Notes under the pieces: generated by a model
What the model was told of the DNA's origin: nothing
The model's input: only the letters and a program-made list of their open reading frames with translations
Databases searched by the model: none
Made by a program: the position numbers and the translations under genes
DNA from: Cloacimonetes bacterium UBA3900
GTDB taxonomy: Bacteria; Cloacimonadota; Cloacimonadia; Cloacimonadales; Cloacimonadaceae
Length of the DNA: 34,688 bases
Assembly (NCBI GenBank): GCA_002391675.1
Contig: DGFM01000017.1
Span: 124,254 to 158,941 of the forward strand
Direction of reading: 5' to 3'
Shown here: positions 25,945 through 34,335 of the stretch, piece after piece
Position numbering within the stretch: position 1 is the first letter of the stretch
Layout: the number at the start of each line of letters is the position of its first letter

Positions 25945-26639
25945 AACGCAACATACCTCTGATATTGGCCTTCCTGGCCGGATTGCTGATGATAGTCAGC
26001 GAGTTTATCCCGCATCGTCCCTTTAGCAACATGGTAGAGACCCTGGAGAACTGGTTTATGATCATTGCCGGCTTCTCCATCGTCCTGGGTTTGGCCTCCC
26101 TGCTGCAGATGAACTACCAGAAGATCAGCACCAAGGCAGAAAACTGGGGTTACCATCTGGCTTGTGTGATAGCCTTTGCCCTGATAGTGATCATGGGGGC
26201 TCTTTGGGGCATGGAAGACCAGCCCGGATTGTTGGGCCAAGGCGAAAAGATAGTCTCCTGGCTGGGCAAAAAGCCCTTTGATTATACCTATGACAACGCC
26301 CTGGTTCCCCTTTCCGCCACCATGTTTTCGCTGCTTGCTTTCTTTATTGCCTCCGCTGCCTATCGTGCTTTTATCATCCGCACCTTTGAATCCAATCTCT
26401 TGATGATCTCTGCTGTGATCGTGATTTTGGGACGCACCGGTTTTGGCACCATGCTCACCTCCTGGATTCCGGAAAGCTACAGAATCTGGCAGCTTCCTGT
26501 CTTGGCAGATTTCATCATGCAATACCCGAATACAGCCGCTCAACGAGCCATCTTGATCAGTGCTTCTTTGGGAATTATCGGCAGCAGCTTACGCATCATC
26601 TTGGGCATAGAACGCTCCTATCTGGGAGGTGACAAATGA
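25941..26639 (+). CDS. Polytopic membrane protein, second gene of uncharacterised operon
   Basis: A 232-residue integral membrane protein with about six hydrophobic segments (near 6-22, 37-57, 70-90, 125-148, 153-173 and 195-215). Recognisable stretches are ENWFMIIAGFSIVLGLASLLQMNY and RTGFGTMLTSWIPE. I know no function for it. It overlaps both neighbours by 4 bp (ATGA at 25941 and 26636), which implies fixed stoichiometry and joint assembly. Confidence 0.72.
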   Translation: MKRNIPLILAFLAGLLMIVSEFIPHRPFSNMVETLENWFMIIAGFSIVLGLASLLQMNYQKISTKAENWGYHLACVIAFALIVIMGALWGMEDQPGLLGQGEKIVSWLGKKPFDYTYDNALVPLSATMFSLLAFFIASAAYRAFIIRTFESNLLMISAVIVILGRTGFGTMLTSWIPESYRIWQLPVLADFIMQYPNTAAQRAILISASLGIIGSSLRIILGIERSYLGGDK

Positions 26640-27493
26640 GCCTGAACACCAGCACCATCCTCGAACGTCGCATCGTGTATCTTCTGTTGTTCTTAGCTGT
26701 TCTATTGCCGCTGCTCTTCCCCATCGGCTGGGGATCGGACGTCTCCCCGGTGGTGAAAATGAGCTATGACCTGATAGACCAAACTCCCGCCGGCGGCATA
26801 GGCTTGATCTCGTTTGATTATGAAGCATCCACCATCACGGAGATGCAGCCCATGGCTGTAGCGCAGATCGAACACGCCTGGAGCAGAGGCCAAAAGGTGA
26901 TAGCCACCGCCCTCTGGCCTCAAGGCCCTCAGATGGCTGCTCAAAGCTTTGAAGAAGCCAAGCGCAATCCACTCTTCAAGGACAAAGAATATGGCGTGGA
27001 TTATGTGAATCTGGGCTATAAAGTGGGCGGCATGGTCACAGTCCAGGCCTTGGGCAGCAGCTTCAAAGATGTGTATCCAAAGGATTCTTCCGGCAGGGCT
27101 TGGGATACGCTTCCCATGCTGAAAGACCTGAAGAACCTCAAAGGCTTGAGCTGGATCTGTTCACTTTCAGCAGGCGAGCCCGGGCTCAAGGATTGGATCA
27201 TGATCGCTCATGATGTGCACAATGTTCCCGTCACTGGCGGTACTACTGCCGTGAGTGCGCCCGGATTTTTGCCTTATGTAAACAATCATGGTCAGCTCAC
27301 CGGACTTTTGGGCGGCCTCAAAGCGGCTTCCGAATATGAAGCCCTGATCGGCAAAAAGGGACCGGCAACCACCAAGATGGACGCCCAATCCGTGGCTCAT
27401 ATCCTCATCCTGCTGCTCATTGCGGTTGGCAACATCAAGGTATGGGTGCGCAAAAGAAACAATGCCAAAAACACGGAGGTGACAAATGCCTGA
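26636..27493 (+). CDS. Membrane-anchored protein with central globular domain, third gene of uncharacterised operon
   Basis: A 285-residue protein with hydrophobic anchors at the N-terminus (about 13-33) and C-terminus (about 248-268). The central domain of about 210 residues looks alpha/beta and has notable Gly-rich motifs: AGGIGLISFDYEAS, VNLGYKVGGMVTVQALGSS, and VTGGTTAVSAPGFLPYVNNHGQLTGLLGGLKAASEYE. It resembles no family I can name. The anchors at both ends suggest that the domain faces one side of the membrane. It overlaps the next gene by 8 bp. Confidence 0.72.
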   Translation: MSLNTSTILERRIVYLLLFLAVLLPLLFPIGWGSDVSPVVKMSYDLIDQTPAGGIGLISFDYEASTITEMQPMAVAQIEHAWSRGQKVIATALWPQGPQMAAQSFEEAKRNPLFKDKEYGVDYVNLGYKVGGMVTVQALGSSFKDVYPKDSSGRAWDTLPMLKDLKNLKGLSWICSLSAGEPGLKDWIMIAHDVHNVPVTGGTTAVSAPGFLPYVNNHGQLTGLLGGLKAASEYEALIGKKGPATTKMDAQSVAHILILLLIAVGNIKVWVRKRNNAKNTEVTNA

Positions 27494-28124
27494 GATTATG
27501 AACACTGTCGGAATCTGGCTGGGTGCTTTCTTCACCTTTGCCATCTTCAGCTTTTTGTATAAAGACAACCCCTTCTACAAGCTGGCTGAACAGATCTTCG
27601 TGGGCCTAAGCGCCGGCTATGGATTGATTTACATCATCTATGCCGCACTGCTGCCCAATCTCTTCACCAAGCTCGCCACCGACTTCAGGGGCAATCTCAT
27701 CCTGCTCATCCCTTTTGCCTTGGGAATCATGATGATTACACGCATGGTGCCCAAGATCCAATGGTTGAGCCGCTATCCACTCTCGATCGTGATCGGTACC
27801 AGCGCGGCCATCAGTCTCTTACGCTTTTTGAAGAGCGACCTCATTGCCCAAGTGGCCGCCACGATGATCAACCCCTTTGAAAGCAACGTCCCATCAGAGA
27901 TTGTGGGCAACCTGATGCTCATCATCGGCACCATCTGTGGCGTTTATTTCTTCTACTTCAGCAAAAAGCAGGAAGGCATAGCCAAGATACCCTCCAAGAT
28001 CGGCGTTTACTTTCTGATGGTGAGCTTTGGCGCCACCTTCGGCTACACCGTGATGGCCAGGATTTCGCTTTTGATCGGCCGTCTGGAGTTCTTGCTCAAG
28101 GACTGGCTCCACATCATCCAGTAG
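27486..28124 (+). CDS. Polytopic membrane protein, fourth gene of uncharacterised operon
   Basis: A 212-residue protein with about six hydrophobic segments (near 8-26, 38-60, 69-88, 95-113, 135-155 and 168-190). LAEQIFVGLSAGYGLIYIIY and GNLILLIPFALGIMMITRMVPKIQWLSRYP are the most distinctive regions. Function unknown. Thirty bases and a strong AAGGAGG site separate it from the kinase-aldolase fusion gene, without an intervening terminator. Confidence 0.72.
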   Translation: MPEIMNTVGIWLGAFFTFAIFSFLYKDNPFYKLAEQIFVGLSAGYGLIYIIYAALLPNLFTKLATDFRGNLILLIPFALGIMMITRMVPKIQWLSRYPLSIVIGTSAAISLLRFLKSDLIAQVAATMINPFESNVPSEIVGNLMLIIGTICGVYFFYFSKKQEGIAKIPSKIGVYFLMVSFGATFGYTVMARISLLIGRLEFLLKDWLHIIQ

Positions 28125-28154
28125 CTCAAGGCCTTTTAAGGAGGATTAAGACCA

Positions 28155-29822
28155 ATGCGCAAGATAGACCTGATCGCCACATTTGGCAGCTCACAGATAT
28201 TAAGCCCATCTTTTGATGAGATGGTAAAGCAAGGCCTGGATATGGTGCGTCTGAATTGCTCGCATCTCTCTGTGGACGAGCTGCAGCCGCTCATCACCAG
28301 GCTCAAGGAAGCGAAGGTAAGGATCATGCTGGATTTGCCCGGTTATGAAATCCGCCTGCAAGGCCCAAGCGAAAACACCCTTTTGGAAGCCGGACAAACA
28401 GTACATCTGGGCAAATCTCCCCAAGGTTTGTGCGGCAATTTTGACGCCTGGGGAAGCTTGAACACAGGCATGGAGGTCTTCATCCAGGGCTCCGAAATCC
28501 AGGCACAAATCAGCAAAGTTTACCCCGATGCCGCTGAGCTCAAGATCATCAAAGGCGGTATCTTACGACCCAACGCCTCCATCAGCTTTGCCGGCTTGGA
28601 TGCCACCAACCTCTCAAGCCTAGACCCAGACCTCCCCTATCTGAACTTCGCCATAAAGCAGGAAGTAGACATCGTGGTGCTTTCCCACATCAACCACCCA
28701 AATCAGGTACGCAGCACCAGAGAACATCTGAAAGGCTCCAACAGCCTGCTCTGCACCAAGATAGAAACCAAGGCAGCTTTGGACCACTTGGACGAGCTGA
28801 TAGACTTATCCGACCTGATGCTCCTGGGACGTGGAGACTTAAGTGCCTCCATCCCCTTTGCCCATGTCCCTATCGTGCAGAGGGAGCTCACCCGGCTCTG
28901 CAAAGCCAAAGGCAAACCGCTCTACATCGCCACCGGGCTCCTCTCCTCCCTGGCATATCAAGACGCTCCTTCACACTCCAACGTCGCCGATATCGCCACC
29001 GCCATCATGGACGGAGCAAACGGCTTTATCCTCACCAATGAAACCGCCACTTCCGCAGATCCCAACAGCGTCCTGGCCACAGCAAGGCAGATCGTCAGCC
29101 AGGTACAGCAGAAGCTCGCAGAGAAAACCCTGAGCCCATTCATCCGCCAAGACCTCGATCTGGAGAAGCTTCTGGCCAAGCTGGCAGAGATAGGCAGCTG
29201 CATCTGGCAAAGAGGCTGGGCGGAAGCAAATGCGGGCAACGTAAGCATCCGCCTCACGGATTATGGCACGCAAGACGATGATCCCGTGCTGTTTTTGGTG
29301 TCCAAGACCGGCTCACGCTACCGTCAGTTTGGCTCCGGTACTATGGACAACTTCGTACTCATCGAAGTAAGAGGAGATCAATATCGCTGCCTTGATCCGC
29401 AGTCAAAGCCCACTTCGGAATGGAACGCACATTTGAATCTGCACAGGCATTTCCGGCAACGGGGCCTGGATAGACGCGTCGTGCTCCACAGCCATCCGGA
29501 TGAAGTGATCTGCCTCTCACATCAGGCTTTTATTGAGGATAAAGAAGTGCTATATCAGGAATTGGCCTCATCTCTGACCGAGCTGCCCCTCTTTTTGGAT
29601 ACCGGCATCCATGTTTGCAGTCCCTATCCGCCCGGAAGTGAAGCACTTGCAGCGGCATCCATCTCAGGTTTAAAGGCTGAAAAAGCGTTGATCTGGAGCA
29701 AGCACGGTCTGTTAACCTTCGGCTCCACTCTGGATGAGGCTTTCGACTATATGGAAGTACTGGTGAAAGCCGCTAAAATTCTTCTGAACAAAATACCAAG
29801 TCCAAACTTGGCCCGGACTTAA
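28155..29822 (+). CDS. Fusion of pyruvate-kinase core and class II aldolase (RhaD/FucA type)
   Basis: A 555-residue two-domain protein. Residues 1 to about 325 follow the pyruvate kinase order: VRLNCSH (31-37; usual RLNFSHG), LDLPGYEIR (59-67; usual LDTKGPEIR), a shortened B-domain region, KIE (202-204), GRGDLSASIP (225-234; usual ARGDLGVEIP), YIATGLLSSL (257-266; usual ATQMLESM) and NETATSADP (295-303). The Lys, Glu and Asp of the active site are kept, but the TKGP segment is altered. The pyruvate kinase C-terminal domain is absent. In its place residues about 335-545 are a class II aldolase, with GWAEANAGNVSIRL, TSEWNAH (E422), HSHP (H445, H447) and SKHG (H517) as the catalytic and zinc-binding positions. 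The reaction is unknown. AAGGAGG lies about 10 nt before the ATG. Confidence 0.85.
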   Translation: MRKIDLIATFGSSQILSPSFDEMVKQGLDMVRLNCSHLSVDELQPLITRLKEAKVRIMLDLPGYEIRLQGPSENTLLEAGQTVHLGKSPQGLCGNFDAWGSLNTGMEVFIQGSEIQAQISKVYPDAAELKIIKGGILRPNASISFAGLDATNLSSLDPDLPYLNFAIKQEVDIVVLSHINHPNQVRSTREHLKGSNSLLCTKIETKAALDHLDELIDLSDLMLLGRGDLSASIPFAHVPIVQRELTRLCKAKGKPLYIATGLLSSLAYQDAPSHSNVADIATAIMDGANGFILTNETATSADPNSVLATARQIVSQVQQKLAEKTLSPFIRQDLDLEKLLAKLAEIGSCIWQRGWAEANAGNVSIRLTDYGTQDDDPVLFLVSKTGSRYRQFGSGTMDNFVLIEVRGDQYRCLDPQSKPTSEWNAHLNLHRHFRQRGLDRRVVLHSHPDEVICLSHQAFIEDKEVLYQELASSLTELPLFLDTGIHVCSPYPPGSEALAAASISGLKAEKALIWSKHGLLTFGSTLDEAFDYMEVLVKAAKILLNKIPSPNLART

Positions 29823-29843
29823 TCTACCTTACTGAAAGGACGT

Positions 29844-30791
29844 CTATTTAACTATCCTCGTCCCCGTTTTGCCATTGAAGGCTTCCACGATCTTTTCTAT
29901 GGAAGTGATCAGCACTTCCTGGCCGCCTTTTTCCAAGAAGTCTATCGCTGCCAGAATCTTAGGCCCCATGCTTCCCGCGGGGAACTGACCTTCTTCATAG
30001 TACTTGCGGGCCTCGGCGATGTTCATTCTGTCTATGTTTTTTTGATCCGGCTTGCCGTAGTTGAGCACCACCTTTTCCACACCGGTGAGGATTACAAACA
30101 GCTCAGCCTCAATGTTCAGAGCCAGCAGCATAGAGGCAAAGTCTTTGTCTATCACTGCATCCGCGCCTTCAAAACAGCCTTCGTCATCAATGTAAATGGG
30201 TATTCCGCCTCCACCCACGGCGATCACGATATCCCCAAGCTCCACCAATTGTTTGATGCGCTGAGCAGGGATGATCCTGATGGGGTAGGGTGAAGGAACC
30301 ACGCGCCTGTAGCCTTTGCCGGAATCTTCTTTGAGGCTCCAGCCCAGTTCTTCTTTCAGCTTATGCGCCTCTGATTCGCTATAATAGGTGCTGCCCACAA
30401 ATTTGGTAGGGTTCTTCATGCTGGGATCATCTTTATCCACAGCCACTTGCGAGATGATGGTGATCACCTGCCTCTCAATCCCCTCTTTATGCAGCATATT
30501 TTGCAGGCTTTGCTCGATCATATAGCCCATCGTGCCTTCTGTGGCCGCATTCAACACACCCAGGGGCAACATGGGAATGCCTTCCTTCTCGCCCGCTTCC
30601 TGCTGGCGCAAGAGATTGCCAACCTGAGGGCCGTTTCCGTGTGTAATAGCCAGTTTATAGCCTTGAGCAATCAACCTCACGATGCCGGTCAGAGATTCTC
30701 TTACATTGGCAAATTGCTGGCTGATCTCTCCCTTTTCACCTGCTTTGATGATGGCATTGCCACCCAAAGCAAGCACCGCTGTCTTCTTCAT
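29844..30791 (-). CDS. arcC: Carbamate kinase
   Basis: A 315-residue amino-acid-kinase-fold enzyme that makes ATP and carbamate from carbamoyl phosphate and ADP. Family motifs are VLALGGNAI at the N-terminus, ITHGNGPQVGNLL, VIAVGGGGIPIY, DKDFASMLLALNIEAELFVILTGVEKV and GSMGPKILAAIDFL. AGAGG lies 5 nt before the ATG at 30791, so I prefer it over the ATG one codon upstream. It fits fermentation of arginine, citrulline or purine-derived carbamoyl compounds, but no transcarbamylase or deiminase gene is adjacent. It is convergent with the kinase-aldolase gene. Confidence 0.95.
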   Translation of the reverse strand: MKKTAVLALGGNAIIKAGEKGEISQQFANVRESLTGIVRLIAQGYKLAITHGNGPQVGNLLRQQEAGEKEGIPMLPLGVLNAATEGTMGYMIEQSLQNMLHKEGIERQVITIISQVAVDKDDPSMKNPTKFVGSTYYSESEAHKLKEELGWSLKEDSGKGYRRVVPSPYPIRIIPAQRIKQLVELGDIVIAVGGGGIPIYIDDEGCFEGADAVIDKDFASMLLALNIEAELFVILTGVEKVVLNYGKPDQKNIDRMNIAEARKYYEEGQFPAGSMGPKILAAIDFLEKGGQEVLITSIEKIVEAFNGKTGTRIVK

Positions 30792-30820
30792 CATATCCTC
30801 TTTTTCAAGGTATTGTTTCC

Positions 30821-30856
30821 AAAGAAAAGGGGCAGAATCCCTTGCGGTTCCGCCCC
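30821..30856 (-). terminator. Minus-strand terminator between the P-loop protein and arcC
   Basis: GGGGC (30829-30833) pairs with GCCCC (30852-30856), extended by GAA/TTC after one mismatch. On the minus strand the stem is followed by TTTTCTTT (30828-30821). It would end or attenuate transcription from the upstream gene before arcC. Confidence 0.7.
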
Positions 30857-30880
30857 ATATACTATTTAGGTTTATTATGT

Positions 30881-32194
30881 TTAGAAGTCTTTCAAGACAT
30901 CCTCGATGGTGGGACGACCGATCTCTTGCAGCTCATATTGAACTTGGCAAGCGGGATGTTTGATATTGATGATGCGACGCAGGTCGATGGGAGTGGCGAT
31001 CACCACAGCATCACACTCGGTGGCGTTGATGGTGGCTTCGAGGTCTTTGATCTGCTGTTCGCCATAGCCCATAGCCGGCAGCAACTCGCCAATATCGGGA
31101 TACTGTTCAAAGGTTTCTGCAATCTCACCCACAGCCCAGGGACGGGGGTCTACAAACTCTGCAGCACCATATTTGTTGGCAGCGATGGTTCCCGCTCCAT
31201 AAGCCATGTTTCCATGGGTAAGGGTGGGGCCATCTTCCACGATGAGCACTCTTTTGCCGTCGATCAGCTCAGGCTTGTCCACACTTAAGGGAGAAGCGGC
31301 GTCTATCACTTTGGCTTTGGGATTGATGGCGCGGATGTTTTCACGCACATCGTTAATGTCCATCAAATCTGCACTGTCGATTTTATTGATCACGATCACG
31401 TCGGCAAGGTGCATATTGGTTTCGCCGGGATAGTAGGATATTTCATCGCCGGGACGATGCGGGTCTACCACCACGATGTTGAGCTGTTTGTCTGAAGTGT
31501 AGAAGGGTATGTCGTTATTTCCGCCATCCCAAAGAATTACGTCAGCTTCCTTTTCGGCTTCACGCAGGATAGCTTCATAATCCACGCCGGAGTAGATGAC
31601 GCTGTTCATCTGGATATGCGGTTCGTATTCTTCCATTTCTTCGATGGTGCATTTATGTTTCTCGAGATCGCTCAATTCGGCGAAGCGTTGCACTCTCTGT
31701 GCCACCAAATCTCCATAAGGCATGGGGTGACGAATGGACACCACCTTGCGGCCCTTGGCTTTAAGAGCATTGATCACGGTGCGGGCGGTCTGCGATTTGC
31801 CACAACCGGTTCTCACAGCACAGACGCTGATCAGAGGCTTGGTGGTTTTGATGGAGGTGTTATTTACGCCCATCAGCCAGAAGTCTGCACCGGCAGCGTT
31901 TACCAAGGATACTCTGTGCATCACATCTTCATGATGAAGGTCACTGTAGGAAAGCACCACGAGGTCTACCTTGTGTTTTTGAATCAGGTTTAAAAGTTCG
32001 GCTTCAGGGAGAATCTCAATTCCTTGAGGATACAGCTTCCCAGCTAATTCGGCGGGATACTTTTTGTCATCAATTCCTGGGATCTGGGTAGCGGTGAAGG
32101 CAACAACCTCATACTGCTCGTTATCTCTGAAGTAGACGTTGAAGTTGTGGAAGTCGCGCCCTGCAGCTCCCATTATGATCACTTTGCGTTTCAT
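30881..32194 (-). CDS. Cyclic 2,3-diphosphoglycerate synthetase-like P-loop protein
   Basis: A 437-residue protein. The N-terminal third is a Rossmann-like domain (KVIIMGAAGRDFHNFNVYFRD, then VDLVVLSYSDLHHEDVM). A P-loop nucleotide-binding domain follows with VCAVRTGCGKSQTARTV, ILWDGGNNDIPFY, VVVDPHRPGDEISYYPGE and VIVINKIDSAD (NKxD). This is the architecture of proteins annotated as cyclic 2,3-diphosphoglycerate synthetase. That activity was shown in thermophilic methanogens; bacterial homologues are mostly untested and may be GTPases or ligases of another pathway. It lies upstream of arcC in the same direction. AAAGGAG precedes the ATG by 5 nt. Confidence 0.82.
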   Translation of the reverse strand: MKRKVIIMGAAGRDFHNFNVYFRDNEQYEVVAFTATQIPGIDDKKYPAELAGKLYPQGIEILPEAELLNLIQKHKVDLVVLSYSDLHHEDVMHRVSLVNAAGADFWLMGVNNTSIKTTKPLISVCAVRTGCGKSQTARTVINALKAKGRKVVSIRHPMPYGDLVAQRVQRFAELSDLEKHKCTIEEMEEYEPHIQMNSVIYSGVDYEAILREAEKEADVILWDGGNNDIPFYTSDKQLNIVVVDPHRPGDEISYYPGETNMHLADVIVINKIDSADLMDINDVRENIRAINPKAKVIDAASPLSVDKPELIDGKRVLIVEDGPTLTHGNMAYGAGTIAANKYGAAEFVDPRPWAVGEIAETFEQYPDIGELLPAMGYGEQQIKDLEATINATECDAVVIATPIDLRRIINIKHPACQVQYELQEIGRPTIEDVLKDF

Positions 32195-32236
32195 TTAGTA
32201 CTCCTTTATTGTGTTATTTTATTGCGATTTTGTTCC

Positions 32237-32264
32237 AGTTTAAAATACTGGCCTTATGAGTCAA
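32237..32264 (-). promoter_or_regulatory. Putative promoter of the P-loop protein gene
   Basis: Read on the minus strand, TTGACT (32264-32259) is followed after 16 nt by TAAACT (32242-32237). It lies about 43-70 nt upstream of the start codon. Confidence 0.42.
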
Positions 32265-32299
32265 GAGTTTTATATTGGCCACGGATCAAATTGCTGCTG

Positions 32300-33244
32300 T
32301 CATCGCCTTTTAGGCGTGCGTAACAGTGGTTTTACCTGCAGATCCAATACGGGGTCAAAACCCTTTGCCTCGATACTGATTCTCTGCCAGAGGATTTTAT
32401 GAGGCAGGTTGTCGCCCATGTGGCTGCGGATGCCGAAGAAGCGGCTGATCCCCAGCTCTTTTCTGAGGCTCTGCATACTCACATCCGAGATTTCTCTGCC
32501 GTAGGGAAGCGCCAGCCATGGCTTGTAGGGCAGCTCCAGCTCTTCAAAAGCCCGGATGTTATCCAGCACCTCTTGCTTAATCTCTGTGTAGCTGAGCAGC
32601 GAAAGATCCGCATGACTGTGGGAATGCAAGGCCAGGTGCACACCTTCGTTCACCATTTGCCCAAGCTGCTCCCTGCTTAAAAAGGGTTTGTCCTGGCTCA
32701 ACAGCAGTGCCGGATCAATTAGACCAAACCTCTCCCAGAGCCAGGCTAAAAGCTCCTGACGCTTATCTTGCGGACAGGAAAACAGTGTGCTGCTGATGCT
32801 TTCAGACTCCTTAAGACCAAACTTGACCGCCAGGCCCGGAAGCTCCGCATAGAGCTGATGATCGGGCACCTGAGTCCGCAAATAGGCAAAGAGATGGTTG
32901 GGCGCAAAGGAGTGATTGTCCATACACATCCCCGGCAAAAACATGGTCAGTGGGATGCGCAGCTCTTTAAGCACCGGAAGCGCCTCTTCGTAGTTTGAGG
33001 CAAAGCCATCATCGCTGCAAATGCAGACGTAGTTTCCGGATAGCTTTTTGCTATCCAGGGCATCTTGCAGAGAAATGAAGCTGAAGCCGGAATTCAGCAG
33101 AGATTCGATGAGCTTGCGCAGGGCTCTGGCTGTTATTTTAAGGGTATAATATGGATTCCTGCGATTGCCCACATGATGAAAATAAAGCACTTTGGGGGCA
33201 GTGACAGAGCGCAGGGCGGCTATGGCTGAATTCCACATCTTCAA
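32300..33244 (-). CDS. Polysaccharide deacetylase (NodB/CE4-like)
   Basis: A 314-residue NodB-fold protein. VLYFHHVG at the N-terminus, the metal-binding CSDDGFASNYEEALPVLKELRIPLTMFLPG (usual TFDDG form) and LALHSHSHADLSLLS (H-x-x-x-H ligands) are all visible, and the closing LALPYGREIS fits the RxxY/PxG motif. There is no signal peptide, so it probably acts on a cytoplasmic or membrane-linked glycan intermediate. Its ATG overlaps the stop of the upstream acetyltransferase by 4 bp. A pair consisting of an acyl transferase and a deacetylase suggests modification of a surface sugar. Confidence 0.9.
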   Translation of the reverse strand: MKMWNSAIAALRSVTAPKVLYFHHVGNRRNPYYTLKITARALRKLIESLLNSGFSFISLQDALDSKKLSGNYVCICSDDGFASNYEEALPVLKELRIPLTMFLPGMCMDNHSFAPNHLFAYLRTQVPDHQLYAELPGLAVKFGLKESESISSTLFSCPQDKRQELLAWLWERFGLIDPALLLSQDKPFLSREQLGQMVNEGVHLALHSHSHADLSLLSYTEIKQEVLDNIRAFEELELPYKPWLALPYGREISDVSMQSLRKELGISRFFGIRSHMGDNLPHKILWQRISIEAKGFDPVLDLQVKPLLRTPKRR

Positions 33245-34335
33245 AAAGCTCCTTCCCCGTCAAACAGATGCAGGTCCGGCTTTACCTTGCCGATCAGCGA
33301 TTTGCTCAGGAATACCGGCATATCGAGCTTCTTGCAAAAGAGATACGGCAGCCTCAGGGTCTTAATCTGCCGAATGATCAAAGCGTCATGGGTGGTGATC
33401 CTGTCCACGGAGTGCTCGCTGCAGAGCTTGGCAATCAGGTAAATCAGCTTGGCTTCATGATTTGGCAGCAGACAGTGGTACCGGATGGTCAAGGTATTAT
33501 CGACGATGCAGTAGTTTACAATGCCTGCCAGCTCTTCACCCTCCCACAATTTCACCATCCTGCATTCAGCTTCCGCACCCACATTGCCAAAGTAGCTGTG
33601 ATACTTTTCAGGAAGGAAAGTGGGAGTGGAGAGCTTGAGAGGCAAAAAGGCCCGGAACTCCAGATAGTCGGCATCTTTAAAAACCAGCTCTCTGTCTGCA
33701 TTTGCCCGGATCAGCTCCAAGCTGTCTTTATCTATCTGATGGATATATTCCACCTTCAGGTTTGCCTGTCTGTTGCGATTGAGCCAACGCCTGATCCGCA
33801 GCTTGGAAATGCAGGCCAGTAGCGGCCTCGCCAAAGGCAACAGCAGATAAATCAAGGGATTGGAGACCTGATAACTCTGGAGAATCTTTTTGTTCATGCT
33901 CAAGAAATAGTGCTTCCGCTGACGCAGCTGATAAATCTCAAAATCGCAGTTAGCCTTCATTTTCTTCAACGCAAAATGATAGCCGGAGTCAATAGCGATC
34001 CCATCATACAGATCAAATGCCAGTGTGGACAACCTATCAGCCAGCCCTGTGCCACGGTGCTTGGGATGCACCCACCACGAGCTGAACCACGCAACCTTGA
34101 GAGCTCCTTCCCGGGAATTTATCAGCTCTGGAACCAAAGCCAGATAGCCCACTACTTTGCCCTCTTTAAAGGCCATCACCCACAACACGTCCTCAAGCTC
34201 AGCCCGCGTATTTTGCAAATAGCAAGCCAAACGAGGCCGTGTGAAGGGCAGTGCCTCCTGGGCCCAAAAAGCTGAATCGTCATAAATCCGCATGAGCTCA
34301 GCTTTGGTAACTTGTTTTATGCTAATATCTTTCAT
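33241..34335 (-). CDS. GNAT-family acetyltransferase
   Basis: A 364-residue protein with an N-terminal GNAT domain: LWVMAFKEGKVVGYLALVP and WFSSWWVHPKHRGTGLADRLS, the acetyl-CoA pyrophosphate loop (R/Q-x-x-G-x-G/A form). The C-terminal half may hold a second, degenerate GNAT-like fold (ECRMVKLWEGEELAGIVNYCIV). No signal peptide or clear membrane segment is seen apart from a hydrophobic stretch near 175-190. It is the first gene of a pair with the polysaccharide deacetylase. A TTGACA box lies at 34393-34388 on the minus strand upstream, with no good -10. Confidence 0.8.
   Translation of the reverse strand: MKDISIKQVTKAELMRIYDDSAFWAQEALPFTRPRLACYLQNTRAELEDVLWVMAFKEGKVVGYLALVPELINSREGALKVAWFSSWWVHPKHRGTGLADRLSTLAFDLYDGIAIDSGYHFALKKMKANCDFEIYQLRQRKHYFLSMNKKILQSYQVSNPLIYLLLPLARPLLACISKLRIRRWLNRNRQANLKVEYIHQIDKDSLELIRANADRELVFKDADYLEFRAFLPLKLSTPTFLPEKYHSYFGNVGAEAECRMVKLWEGEELAGIVNYCIVDNTLTIRYHCLLPNHEAKLIYLIAKLCSEHSVDRITTHDALIIRQIKTLRLPYLFCKKLDMPVFLSKSLIGKVKPDLHLFDGEGAF

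Noticed and set aside
25794..26543. Minus-strand 249-codon frame opposite the membrane operon
   Set aside because: The plus-strand genes show signal peptides, membrane segments and ATGA overlaps; the reverse frame is a compositional shadow.
29796..29820. Inverted repeats CCAAGT/ACTTGG and AAGTCC/GGACTT at the end of the fusion gene
   Set aside because: The stems are short, lie inside the coding sequence and have no T-run, so they do not qualify as a terminator.
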